From Hyunsoonleella flava (lineage in GTDB: Bacteria > Bacteroidota > Bacteroidia > Flavobacteriales > Flavobacteriaceae), in NCBI RefSeq assembly GCF_004310325.1, contig NZ_SIRT01000010.1, positions 99,942-163,941 of the forward strand: DNA of 64,000 nt. Direction: 5' to 3'. This document shows positions 45,929 to 55,365 of the stretch, one piece after another. The position numbers and the translations under genes were made by a program. Within the stretch, counting starts at the first letter, position 1. Every line of letters starts with the position of its first letter. Below the pieces are notes generated by a model. It was given only the letters and a program-made list of their open reading frames with translations, was not told where the DNA came from and ran no database searches.

Positions 45929-47268
45929 CTAGGGTTTTGCCTTAATACTATAGGTTCTTTTTACACAGTTGTAACCATATACAGATCTGTAATATAAAGT
46001 TTCATTTATGACGATATCGCCACGGTCATGTCCTTGTTTTGTGACCTTTTCTGTGGTTTGAACGTACTTGCCTACTACGCCATCTATCCATACTTTATCA
46101 GTGATAATTTTATGTCCGTTTTTCACAATCACAACGTCTTTATAGGTTTTGGGGAGCTTATCTGTATCTATTAGTTTTGGTTTAACAATTGATTTAGCAA
46201 CAGCTATGGTGTCCTTTTTATTAGCAACTACGATAGATTTAGGCGCTGGAACTGTAGCTTTTATTATTACCTTCTTAGGTTTTTTAAGTGCAGGTTTTAT
46301 ATCCACCTTGAAATGCTTTGAAATTAAATGACATGAAGTGTTTAATACGTTAACAATATCTTCTGCTACTAGTACTCTAAAGTATGTAGTTTTACTTACG
46401 TTTTTTATTGCCATTGTTTTTTGTTTTCTCCTTCTATATTTTTCCAATTAGTACCATCTGTACTCTTTTGCCATTGGTAATAGTGTGATGTAAATACAGC
46501 AAAATCTGGATTTGCTGTAAGCTTTGATGTGTAAGGAAAATTAGTCTGAGAAACGTTAACGCTGTTTTTGTTTTTTGACGCATCTTCAATGATGACAGAA
46601 TCGCCACAGGTTCTAAACATAATATCATCTATGGCCAAATCATTACCACATCCACTTGAACCATTGTTACGCATTTTTAAAATCACTGATGTCTGTTGTG
46701 GTGCAGTTTTAAACACCAAACCATATTGCTGCCAATTTGGAGTGTTAGAACCATATATATCTCCTGTATTCCCTTGTTTGATGATAAAACTATTGGTGCT
46801 ATCCCAAATCTCGAAAGTAACATTTATGGGGTTTGCAACTTGATTACCGCTAAAGCCACATACCTTGTGATAGTAAGGAAACAAATTAATTAGCCAAGAG
46901 GTAAACTCGTAGGTTGTGTTTTCACATAGACCAGAAATAGGTATAGTAAAAAACTCTTCTGGGAGGTTATTTGCATTTACAATTAAACATCTGCCATCCT
47001 TGTCATTTGGAGTGTGGTCTTTAGTTACAAACCATCCATAGTAATTTGTATTACTAGACACTTTGTAAAAACCGTCTCTTGGTGATCCTTGTGTGAAACT
47101 ATAGGTTGTACGTCCTGGGTTTAATTTACTATCAACTCTTCCAGTACCAAAATCTTCGATGTAAATTGGTTCCCCAGAGTTCCCTCCACAAAACCCCAGT
47201 TGAGCATGAACTTGTAAAGCAAGCACAAAACACAATATCCAGATGTGTTTTTTGATTAATTTTAGCAT
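45929..47268 (-). pseudogene. Paralogue of the T9SS secreted protein, broken by a one-base frameshift
   Basis: The 5' part (47268-46405, 287 residues) has a signal peptide (IWILCFVLALQVHAQ) and is clearly homologous to the N-terminal domain encoded at 43642-45522 (GFYKVSSNTNYYGWFVTKDH versus GFYKVASNTDYLGWFDTEDH). After NIEGENKKQWQ it stops. The homology resumes in another frame (KTTYFRVLVAEDIVNVLNTS versus QVFYRTKVVENPLNILNSSC) and runs to 45929. An alignment by eye shows 80 bases here against 81 in the paralogue, with the loss in an A-rich run near 46405-46420. The tail (IKPALKKPKKVIIKATVPAP ...) lacks the T9SS domain. Sequencing error or slippage cannot be excluded. Confidence 0.75.
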
Positions 47269-47392
47269 ATCGATTTTGAATGATTGATGATGAATACAAA
47301 TTACAATAATAATTCAGCTATATATCTGTAAGTATCATAAACTTATCTTAAACAACGTCTGATTACTAAGGTATTGCAGTATATAATTTTAG

Positions 47393-49744
47393 ATGAATAG
47401 ACTAAACTATTATATTAAGAATAATAAAGTTAAATCAATTCTTTTCGTATTGATTATAACCACTTATTATTTCTGCTTACCTAATCAATTGTTTAAAGAC
47501 CCAACGGCTACAATAATTACAAGTGAAACGAACGATTTATTAGGTGCACAAATTGCTAGCGATGGGCAATGGCGGTTTCCGCATAATGATTCCGTTCCAG
47601 AGAAATTTAAGAAATGTATTATTCAATTTGAGGACGAATATTTCTATAAGCACCCTGGATTTAATCCTGTTTCGATGTTTAAGGCGCTGCGAGAAAATTT
47701 AAAGTCTAATGGTATAAAACGTGGCGGTAGCACGATAACGCAGCAAGTAATTAGATTATCCAGAAAAGGACAACAACGTACGTATTTTGAAAAGCTTAAA
47801 GAACTTATTCTTGCTACGCGATTGGAGTTCAGAACTTCAAAAGAAAACATTTTAGCATATTATGCCAGCAATGCGCCTTTTGGCGGCAACGTTGTAGGTT
47901 TGGATGCCGCATCGTGGCGGTATTTTAATAGAAGTCCGTATGAGTTGTCCTGGGCGGAAAGTGCCACTTTAGCGGTATTGCCCAACGCGCCTAGTTTAAT
48001 TTATCCAGGCAAACGCCAAAAACGTTTATTGGAAAAACGTAACAGACTGCTAAAAAAACTGTTGCAAAACGGTATAATTGATACCTTAACTTACGATTTA
48101 TCTGTTGCTGAATCCCTACCTCAAAAACCATTTTCATTGCCGCAAATTGCACCACATTTATTACAAAGGGTAGCTCAAAATTATCATGGCGAATTTGTAA
48201 AAACAAGTATTGACAAACATCTGCAGGAACAGACCAACTACATTGTAAAAACACATTATAATCAGTTGAGTCAGAATGAAATTTATAATGCTGCTGTACT
48301 TATTTTGGATGTAAAAACCCGAAAGGTTATGGCTTATGTAGGCAATGCCCCAACGGATAAAGCACATCAAAATCAAGTAGATATTATTAATAAACCTCGT
48401 AGTACAGGTAGCATCTTAAAACCTTTTTTATACGCTGCAATGTTGGATAGTGGCGATTTGTTGCCCAATACTTTGGTAGCCGATGTACCAACGCAATTTG
48501 GTAACTACACCCCAGAAAATTTTAACACCAGCTATGATGGTGCAGTACCTGCCAGTAGAGCCTTATCGCGTTCTTTAAACGTGCCAGCGGTAAGGCTACT
48601 GCAGCAATTTGGTTTGGATAGATTTCATCATTATTTAAAACAATTGGAACTTAAAGATTTAAAATATTCCGCTAATCATTATGGCTTGTCACTGGTTTTG
48701 GGTGGCGCCGAGAGCAATTTATGGGATTTGTGTAAAAGTTATGCAGCCATGTCCTCCACTTTAAATCATTTTTCTGAAAGTTCTAGTGAATATTTTGAAA
48801 ATGAATTTTGTGAGCCTACACTTTTGGCTTCTGAAACGGTAGATTTCGGAAAGAAAACTAATGATAAAACACTTTTTGATGCCGCTTCAATTTACTTGAC
48901 GTATGAAAGTATGAAAAATGTAAATCGCCCTGAAAGTGATGAAAGTTGGGAGTTTTTTGATGGCTCTAAACAAATTGCTTGGAAAACAGGTACAAGCTTT
49001 GGTTTTCGTGATGCTTGGGCTATTGGCACTACAAAAGATTATGTTATTGGCGTTTGGGTTGGAAATGCCGATGGTGAAGGGCGCCCAGGGTTAGTTGGCG
49101 TGCAAGCAGCAGCACCAATACTTTTTGATGTGTTTGATATTTTGCCCAATAGTGATTGGTTTGCAAAACCCTTTGATGAAATGCAAGAAGTCTCTATCTG
49201 CAAGTTAAGTGGGTACAGGGCTTCGCCAAATTGTGATGTTGTAGAAGAAAATTACATTCAAGTAAGTGGTCTAAAAACAAAACCTTGTCCGTTTCATAAA
49301 TTGGTTCATTTGGATAAAAGCGAAACGTATCAAGCAAATTCCTCTTGCGAAGATGTATCAAATATGATTCACAAATCGTGGTTTGTACTACCTCCGCTTA
49401 TGGCGTATTATTACAAAACAAAAAATCCGTTCTACAAACCTTTGCCGAAATTTAGAGAAGATTGTTTGGGAGATACATCTATCTCAATTGAATTTATTTA
49501 TCCTAAGGTAAATAACACCATATTTTTACCTAAAGATTTTGATGGAAAGACGAACGATCTCATTCTAAAATTGGCTCATTCAAAACCTGAAAGTACTGTG
49601 TTTTGGTATGTTGATGACACCTTCGTTAGCAGCACAAAAGATATTCATGAATTAGGTATTAAACCACAACCAGGTAAACACCTTATTACAGTTGTTGATG
49701 AATTTGGAAATGAGGCCAAAAGGCAATTTGAAATATCAAATTAA
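47393..49744 (+). CDS. pbpC: Penicillin-binding protein 1C
   Basis: 783 residues. One membrane anchor (about 14-31), a GT51 glycosyltransferase domain (FEDEYFYKHPG, GGSTITQQV), and a transpeptidase domain with Ser340-Ile-Leu-Lys343, the SLN motif (SRSLNVP) and KTGTS. A BiPBP_C beta domain ends the protein (HLITVVDEFGNEAKRQFEIS). PBP1C makes and cross-links peptidoglycan and typically works with a periplasmic alpha-2-macroglobulin, here encoded 5.1 kb upstream on the same strand. Divergent from the frameshifted secreted-protein gene. Confidence 0.95.
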   Translation: MNRLNYYIKNNKVKSILFVLIITTYYFCLPNQLFKDPTATIITSETNDLLGAQIASDGQWRFPHNDSVPEKFKKCIIQFEDEYFYKHPGFNPVSMFKALRENLKSNGIKRGGSTITQQVIRLSRKGQQRTYFEKLKELILATRLEFRTSKENILAYYASNAPFGGNVVGLDAASWRYFNRSPYELSWAESATLAVLPNAPSLIYPGKRQKRLLEKRNRLLKKLLQNGIIDTLTYDLSVAESLPQKPFSLPQIAPHLLQRVAQNYHGEFVKTSIDKHLQEQTNYIVKTHYNQLSQNEIYNAAVLILDVKTRKVMAYVGNAPTDKAHQNQVDIINKPRSTGSILKPFLYAAMLDSGDLLPNTLVADVPTQFGNYTPENFNTSYDGAVPASRALSRSLNVPAVRLLQQFGLDRFHHYLKQLELKDLKYSANHYGLSLVLGGAESNLWDLCKSYAAMSSTLNHFSESSSEYFENEFCEPTLLASETVDFGKKTNDKTLFDAASIYLTYESMKNVNRPESDESWEFFDGSKQIAWKTGTSFGFRDAWAIGTTKDYVIGVWVGNADGEGRPGLVGVQAAAPILFDVFDILPNSDWFAKPFDEMQEVSICKLSGYRASPNCDVVEENYIQVSGLKTKPCPFHKLVHLDKSETYQANSSCEDVSNMIHKSWFVLPPLMAYYYKTKNPFYKPLPKFREDCLGDTSISIEFIYPKVNNTIFLPKDFDGKTNDLILKLAHSKPESTVFWYVDDTFVSSTKDIHELGIKPQPGKHLITVVDEFGNEAKRQFEISN

Positions 49745-49746
49745 TA

Positions 49747-50307
49747 TTACCTTAACGCATACCCTTTCGCCGCCCACCAAGGATGAACTTCAATTTCCAA
49801 GCGTCCCGCTTTTACCATAGGATCGGCATTAGCTAAACTATCTGCCATTTCTAATGTAGGCACATTATAGATGGTTATCCCGCGAATATTCCCATTATCT
49901 CCAAAAGGCCCAGAGATATCAGCATACCCCAATTCATACATTTTTGTAAGGTGTGCTAAATGCTGTTCTTGCAATTCGGCAGATTCCTCTTCATTTTGTC
50001 CTCTAATTGGTCCACTTTTTAAAAACGCCATAAAGTATTGCTGCATTAAAATGGTATCCTTTGTCTTTTCATCTACATAATCAAAAGTTTTAAAGCCTTT
50101 AGCCGTTAATGCTTCTTTAAGTTCTTTGGCTGTTGGCACTTCTATTTGTTTGGTTTGGGTAACATCAACTTCCTCTGACACAACGTCTTTGATTTCCTCT
50201 TCTATTTCAACATTTTTATTTGTTTCTGAAATTGAGGTTTCTGCTTCCTTTTTACAACTAAAATAAGCTAGAGCTAGCATTAAAATTAAGATTGTTTTTT
50301 TCATCAC
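49747..50307 (-). CDS. YciI-like domain lipoprotein
   Basis: 186 residues. Lipobox YFSC (Cys18 or so), an acidic linker (about 25-60), then a YciI-type domain (QQYFMAFLKSGPIRGQNEEE, HLTKMYELGYADISGPFGDN, ADPMVKAGRLEIEVHPWW). The conserved DPMVKAG and HPWW ends are present. YciI proteins are ferredoxin-like dimers of unclear activity; envelope anchoring is unusual for the family outside Bacteroidota. Its start overlaps the CYTH stop by 4 bases. Confidence 0.85.
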   Translation of the reverse strand: MMKKTILILMLALAYFSCKKEAETSISETNKNVEIEEEIKDVVSEEVDVTQTKQIEVPTAKELKEALTAKGFKTFDYVDEKTKDTILMQQYFMAFLKSGPIRGQNEEESAELQEQHLAHLTKMYELGYADISGPFGDNGNIRGITIYNVPTLEMADSLANADPMVKAGRLEIEVHPWWAAKGYALR

Positions 50308-50774
50308 ATCCAGGTTTTATAAGGTTGTTTACTTAATTGCGAATTGTAATATTTTATTTGTCTCGTTACTTCTTCTCCTAGCCAATCAGGTTTTTGTATG
50401 GTTTCATTTTCAGTAGTTAATTCTACTTCGGCTATTACCAAACCTTCATTTTCACCGAAAAATTCATCTACTTCAAAAATATGTGAATCAACATGTATTT
50501 CATAACGTATCTTATCAATAATTGTTGGCTCACAAAGTTTTAATAAAGCCTCGGCATCAATTTTAGATATCTCTTTTTCCCATTCAAATCTAGATAATCC
50601 ATCTTCAGAGGATTTTCCTTTTACGGTTAAAAATCCACTTTCTCCTTTTAATCTTATCCGCACCGTTCTTTCTTTATCTGTATTTAAAAACCCTTGAATT
50701 ATTCTTGTTTTAGTTGTTGCATCAGCTTTGTATTGTGCTGAAGTTACCAAGAATTTTCGTTCTATTTCTATCAT
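50304..50774 (-). CDS. CYTH domain protein (triphosphate tunnel metalloenzyme)
   Basis: 156 residues. Begins MIEIERKFLV with the ExExK signature (Glu3, Glu5, Lys7). Basic tunnel residues follow in RTVRIRLKGESGFLTVKGKS and the conserved VDEFFGENEGLVIAEVELT. Family members hydrolyse tripolyphosphate or nucleoside triphosphates; adenylate cyclase activity is rarer. Overlaps the YciI lipoprotein gene downstream and is divergent from dinB. Confidence 0.9.
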   Translation of the reverse strand: MIEIERKFLVTSAQYKADATTKTRIIQGFLNTDKERTVRIRLKGESGFLTVKGKSSEDGLSRFEWEKEISKIDAEALLKLCEPTIIDKIRYEIHVDSHIFEVDEFFGENEGLVIAEVELTTENETIQKPDWLGEEVTRQIKYYNSQLSKQPYKTWM

Positions 50775-50828
50775 TTATTATCTAAGCGTTGGTTTAAATA
50801 AAAGGCATTTAATGTCTAAATTTACAGT

Positions 50829-51929
50829 ATGTCTAGCGATTTACCAATACGAAAAATCATTCATGTAGATATGGACGCGTTTTATGCCTCTGTAGAGCAA
50901 ATGGATAACCCTGATTTGAAAGGGAAACCCATTGCGGTAGGTGGTGGAGGAAAGCGAGGCGTTGTTAGCGCCGCTAGTTATGAAGCTCGTAAATTTGGGG
51001 TTAAAAGCGCCATGGCTGGAACCTTAGCTGCAAAACTTTGTCCCGATTTAATCTTTGTAAGAGCAAATTTTGAACGCTATTCTGAAATTTCTAAGCAAAT
51101 TCGTAAGATTTTTTATGATTATACTGATTTGGTAGAACCTCTTTCTTTAGATGAAGCTTATTTGGATGTTACTGAAAATAAAAAGGGCAACCCAAGTGCT
51201 TCATTAATTGCCAAAGAAATACGAGAGCGTATTTTTAATGAAGTTGGTTTAACGGCCTCGGCCGGTATTTCCATTAATAAGTTTATTGCGAAAGTTGCAA
51301 GCGATTACAACAAACCAAACGGACAAAAAACAGTAAATCCAGAGGAAGTTTTAAAATTTTTAGAGCAGCTTGATATCAGAAAATTTTATGGTGTTGGGAA
51401 AGTTACCGCAGAAAAAATGTACCAAAAGGGGATTTTTACTGGGTTAGATTTAAAGCAAAAGTCCCTTGACTACTTAGATGAAAACTTTGGGAAATCTGGG
51501 AGGTATTATTACTATGTTGTAAGAGGTATTCACAATAGTGAAGTTAAACCACACAGAACCAGAAAAAGTTTAGCTGCAGAGCGTACGTTTAGTAAAAATT
51601 TATCTTCTGAAGTTTTTATGTTAGAAAAACTAGACCATATCGCTGAAGAAGTGTCCCGAAGATTAGCAAAAAGTAAAGTAGCTGGAAAAACAGTAACCTT
51701 AAAAATAAAGTATAGCGATTTCACATTGCAGACTCGAAGCAAAACTTTACCCTACTATATCAGTGATAAAAGTGTGATTTTAGAAACAACAAAAGATTTG
51801 TTATACCAAGAAGCACTGAAAAACTCAGTTAGGCTATTGGGTATTTCTTTATCTAATCTGAATACGGAGAAAAAGGAAAAACCTAAAGTTAAGAAAAGTG
51901 TGAGTGTACAATTGCAGTTTGAGTTTTAG
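50829..51929 (+). CDS. dinB: DNA polymerase IV (Y-family)
   Basis: 366 residues; translesion polymerase. Catalytic residues are in VDMDAFYASVE (Asp14) and SLDEAYLDV (Asp108, Glu109). The little-finger domain covers about 240-345 and a PIP-like C-terminus (VSVQLQFEF) should bind the beta clamp. No LexA-type operator was recognised in the 54-bp spacer. Confidence 0.95.
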   Translation: MSSDLPIRKIIHVDMDAFYASVEQMDNPDLKGKPIAVGGGGKRGVVSAASYEARKFGVKSAMAGTLAAKLCPDLIFVRANFERYSEISKQIRKIFYDYTDLVEPLSLDEAYLDVTENKKGNPSASLIAKEIRERIFNEVGLTASAGISINKFIAKVASDYNKPNGQKTVNPEEVLKFLEQLDIRKFYGVGKVTAEKMYQKGIFTGLDLKQKSLDYLDENFGKSGRYYYYVVRGIHNSEVKPHRTRKSLAAERTFSKNLSSEVFMLEKLDHIAEEVSRRLAKSKVAGKTVTLKIKYSDFTLQTRSKTLPYYISDKSVILETTKDLLYQEALKNSVRLLGISLSNLNTEKKEKPKVKKSVSVQLQFEF

Positions 51930-51985
51930 TTTACAGAAAAATCCAATATATTTGTTAGGAATGCAACTACTCAACCTATTGTTAT

Positions 51986-53218
51986 TTGATGAAAAAAATT
52001 ATAATAATCCTCCTGCTCTTTTGTAGTAAACAACTTTTTTCTCAGCTAGAATTTCAAAAAGGATATTTGATTTTTAATAATGAAAAAAAAGAATGTTTAA
52101 TCCTAAACAAGAATTGGTCAAATACTCCAAAAACCGTTTCGTATAAATTGTCTACTGATAGCCCTGTTATTGTTAGGGATGTAAATACCTTACAAGAATT
52201 GGTCATCTATAATACCAATCAAAAGTATTTGTTAGCTCAAGTTGAAATTCCTCAGATAGGAAAAGCACCTACATATGAAAAACGTTTTTTAAAATGCTTG
52301 TTACTTGGAGAAGCTTCCTTATACTCTTATACAAATAAAGGAAAAGAAGAGTTCTTTTTTAAAATTGAAAATTCTGGTATTATCAAATTAGTGCATAGTA
52401 AATCCCGTAATCTAGAAAGCAAATCTGAAAACAACAGTTATAAGCAACAACTGTTTACAAAGTTGAAATGTAATTCTATTACAGTATCCAATCTTCGTTC
52501 CATAAAATATGTTGAAAAACATCTAATTGATGTTTTTCAACATTTTAATTCATGTAGAAACAAAGAATATAAAAACTATAATCTACTTAGAGCTCAAGGG
52601 AAATTTCATCTTTCAATGGTTGGCGGCGCATCGCTATTTGACACAGAGCAAAACCAAAATTTTAACTCAACAAATATATTAGATGGAATAACAGTCAATA
52701 CAACAAATTCGTATACAGCTGGACTTGAAATTGAATATAGTATACCTTTTAATGGGTACAAATGGGCCTTGTACTCTGGGGTGAACTACTCAAAATATGA
52801 ATATGATGGGAGTTTTAACTATAATTTCCCTTTAAATGTCCCTTCAAACCCTGATGCTATGGCAATAGGCAAGGCTTTATTTTCATCCAACTACACAAAT
52901 TTAGAATTACTACCCATCGGATTTCGTTACAACAGTAATATTGGTATTAAAAGTCATATTTTTTACAATGGAGCTATTACGTATAATATTTTGCTTTCAC
53001 AGGAAGAAGTAACTACCAACGAACCTGAATTTGTTGAATTTTTTTCTATAGAACCTGAAATTGAAAATGGAATTGGATTCCATTTAGGACTGGGTTATCA
53101 ATATAATTCGCAATATGGTATAGAGCTTCGTTATGTTAAAACAAGTACTATAAAAGCAGGAGCTAATGCAAAAGGTGGTAATGCATTTGTGTTTTTATTA
53201 AAATATAGACTATTATGA
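51986..53218 (+). CDS. Putative outer-membrane beta-barrel protein
   Basis: 410 residues. Signal peptide (IIIILLLFCSKQLFSQ), a soluble beta domain to about residue 200 (FQKGYLIFNNEKKECLILNK), and a C-terminal barrel of amphipathic strands (LSMVGGASLFDTEQNQNFNS, YKWALYSGVNYSKYEYDG) ending in a Leu as in many barrels (FVFLLKYRLL). It resembles flavobacterial OmpA/PorT-like barrels, but I cannot name the family. The stop overlaps the ATG of a 31-residue ORF. Confidence 0.75.
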   Translation: MMKKIIIILLLFCSKQLFSQLEFQKGYLIFNNEKKECLILNKNWSNTPKTVSYKLSTDSPVIVRDVNTLQELVIYNTNQKYLLAQVEIPQIGKAPTYEKRFLKCLLLGEASLYSYTNKGKEEFFFKIENSGIIKLVHSKSRNLESKSENNSYKQQLFTKLKCNSITVSNLRSIKYVEKHLIDVFQHFNSCRNKEYKNYNLLRAQGKFHLSMVGGASLFDTEQNQNFNSTNILDGITVNTTNSYTAGLEIEYSIPFNGYKWALYSGVNYSKYEYDGSFNYNFPLNVPSNPDAMAIGKALFSSNYTNLELLPIGFRYNSNIGIKSHIFYNGAITYNILLSQEEVTTNEPEFVEFFSIEPEIENGIGFHLGLGYQYNSQYGIELRYVKTSTIKAGANAKGGNAFVFLLKYRLL

Positions 53219-53310
53219 AATTAAAAATCTTAACTTTATTTTTATTTACAGGGATAAATATAATCGCGCAAAGTACTTTTAAAAAACCTTTCCTGTTTTC
53301 TAAGGAATAA
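53215..53310 (+). CDS. 31-residue ORF: signal peptide and short tail, possibly a truncated gene
   Basis: ATG overlaps the previous stop (ATGA). The product MKLKILTLFLFTGINIIAQ is a clean signal peptide followed by 12 residues (STFKKPFLFSKE) and TAA. It could be a real micro-peptide or the stump of a secreted-protein gene whose remainder has been deleted; the following sequence has no matching frame. Confidence 0.35.
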   Translation: MKLKILTLFLFTGINIIAQSTFKKPFLFSKE

Positions 53311-53347
53311 AAATTTGAGTTTTGAGATTTAACTTAGTACTAAAATC

Positions 53348-53738
53348 TTGAAAAAGCTAGCACCACAATGGATAGTTGACGACTTAGAGGAAACCATTGA
53401 ATTTTACACAAAAAAACTAGAATTTAGTGTTGACTGGAAGGGTAATTTGTCTGCCATAATCAGTAGAGATAATATCACCTTTATGTTTCGTCAATTAAAA
53501 AAAGAAAAACTAAAAAGGCCGAATAGAATTCCTTTTATAGATTCCGGCTGGCATTTCGAAGGTGCTGAAGCTTGGGATGCTTATATATGGGTGGATAAAT
53601 TTAGAGGAACTTTATACCTCTGTTAAAGAAACCCAAGTGAAAATTATTAAAGACGTTCAAAATTCAGATTATGGTAATCGTGAATTTGAAATCGAAGACA
53701 ATAATGGGTATATCTTATGTTTTGGTCAAATTTTGTGA
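53348..53738 (+). pseudogene. Glyoxalase/VOC superfamily gene with a frameshift
   Basis: TTG start; the first frame gives MKKLAPQWIVDDLEETIEFY and ends after GGTLYLC-like residues at 53626. In another frame the reading continues without a break (LEELYTSVKETQVKIIKDVQ, then NREFEIEDNNGYILCFGQIL) to TGA 53736-53738. That is exactly the second half of a one-domain VOC protein of about 130 residues. The shift lies near 53590-53605. Natural pseudogene or sequencing error. Confidence 0.8.
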
Positions 53739-53795
53739 TATTGCTTTCCTAAAACAAAAACAACAATCGGGTTAAAACATGCGTTTGCAAATACA

Positions 53796-53906
53796 CCCGC
53801 GTTAGCGATTGAAGCGGCATCCTTTTACAAACAAAAATGCTGCTTTTAGGCAGCATTTTTGTTTGTAAAAGATATAGTGGAAAGCGCGACCCGCAGGGTA
53901 ACGCCC
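53796..53906 (+). repeat. Structured intergenic repeat, copy D, with a 22-bp hairpin insert
   Basis: Begins CCCGCGTTAGCGATTGAAGC and ends GGGTAACGCCC with core GTGGAAAGCGCGACCC. One arm is a perfect 22-bp stem (53822-53843 with 53850-53871, loop TTTTAG). It ends 13 bp from the pyk stop. Confidence 0.85.
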
Positions 53907-53919
53907 AAATAATTAGTAA

Positions 53920-55365
53920 TTAAAAGCTACAAGTTTCAATTTCGGTAACACGTAGGGTGTTTACCATACCCTTGTCTTGTATTGGCATTGCGGCTAAACT
54001 GATAAGCATGTCGCCAACATCTAAATAGCCCATTTTACAGGCTATGGCGTTTACATCCTCTATGGTTTCGTCGGTGCTTACAAACTTATCATAGTAGAAT
54101 GCGCGAACGCCCCACAGGAGGCTTAAACGTGTTAAAATACGCTTGTTCGATGTAAATACCAAAATATGGCAAGATGGTCTCCATGCTGAAATTTGGAACG
54201 CTGTATATCCACTATTAGTTAGTGTGGAGATGGCTTTTGCATCAATTTCGTTTGCCATTACGGCGGCGTGGTAACAAATAGATTTCGTGATGTAGCGATT
54301 TGTGCGAATATGCGGTGGCATTTCTGGCACCTTAATTAATGGCGAATCTTCTACGCTTTTGAGAATATCACTCATTTGTTTGATGACCTCAACAGGGTAG
54401 CTTCCCACAGAGGTTTCTCCAGATAGCATTACGGCATCTGCTCCATCCATAACAGAATTTGCAACATCGTTTACCTCTGCTCGCGTTGGTGTTAAACTGG
54501 AAATCATGGTTTCCATCATTTGTGTAGCAATAATTACCGGAATTCTTGCTTTTTTAGCACGTAACACCAATTGTTTTTGAATAAGCGGTACTTCCTCTGC
54601 AGGCACCTCGACACCTAGATCGCCACGAGCTACCATGATACCATCACATTGTGTTACTATCTTATCAATGTTCTCAACAGCCTCTGGCTTTTCAATTTTT
54701 GCTACTATCGGAATTTTATAATCGCTATGCTCTTTTATTAAATCGCGCAGTTGCATTAAATCTTCAGCATGACGCACGAAAGACAATGCTATCCAGTCTA
54801 CATCTTGTTTTATGGCAAAAATAGCATCCTCGATGTCTTTTTCAGTTAATGCTGGTTGTGAAATATCGGTATTTGGAAGGTTTACCCCTTTTTTAGATTT
54901 TAACGGGCCACCTTGAATAACCTTAGCTTTTACTTGAGTTTTCTTATCCGTTGATACTACTTCAAAAATTAGTTTTCCATCATCTAGAAGGATACGCTCT
55001 CCAGCTTTGGCATCTTGTGGAAACCTATCGTAGGTCATGTAAACACGCTCTTTAGTGCCTTCAAAACGTTCGCCTGTCTCAAAAATAATTTCGTCTCCCG
55101 GTTTTACCTCAACCTCCTCTTTCATTACACCTACACGAAGCTTTGGCCCTTGTAAATCGGCTAATATTGCAGCATTATAACCAAATTCTTCATTTAGTTC
55201 GCGTATCATTGTAATACGCTTTTTTACATCTTCATAATCTGCATGCGAAAAATTGATTCTAAATACATTGGCACCTTCATCCATCATACCTTTAAGTATT
55301 TCCTTGGTGCTTGTTGCAGGCCCTAATGTGGCTACTATTTTGGTTTTTTTTCTTAATCCCATCAA
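53920..55365 (-). CDS. pyk: Pyruvate kinase
   Basis: 481 residues; converts phosphoenolpyruvate and ADP to pyruvate and ATP. Motifs: KIVATLGPATS at the N-terminus, INFSHA, KIEKPEAV, VARGDLGVEV and LSGETSVGSYPVEVI. The C-terminal regulatory domain is present in full. Its ATG overlaps the stop of the IPExxxVDY gene by 4 bases, a pairing common in Flavobacteriaceae. Confidence 0.96.
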   Translation of the reverse strand: MMGLRKKTKIVATLGPATSTKEILKGMMDEGANVFRINFSHADYEDVKKRITMIRELNEEFGYNAAILADLQGPKLRVGVMKEEVEVKPGDEIIFETGERFEGTKERVYMTYDRFPQDAKAGERILLDDGKLIFEVVSTDKKTQVKAKVIQGGPLKSKKGVNLPNTDISQPALTEKDIEDAIFAIKQDVDWIALSFVRHAEDLMQLRDLIKEHSDYKIPIVAKIEKPEAVENIDKIVTQCDGIMVARGDLGVEVPAEEVPLIQKQLVLRAKKARIPVIIATQMMETMISSLTPTRAEVNDVANSVMDGADAVMLSGETSVGSYPVEVIKQMSDILKSVEDSPLIKVPEMPPHIRTNRYITKSICYHAAVMANEIDAKAISTLTNSGYTAFQISAWRPSCHILVFTSNKRILTRLSLLWGVRAFYYDKFVSTDETIEDVNAIACKMGYLDVGDMLISLAAMPIQDKGMVNTLRVTEIETCSF

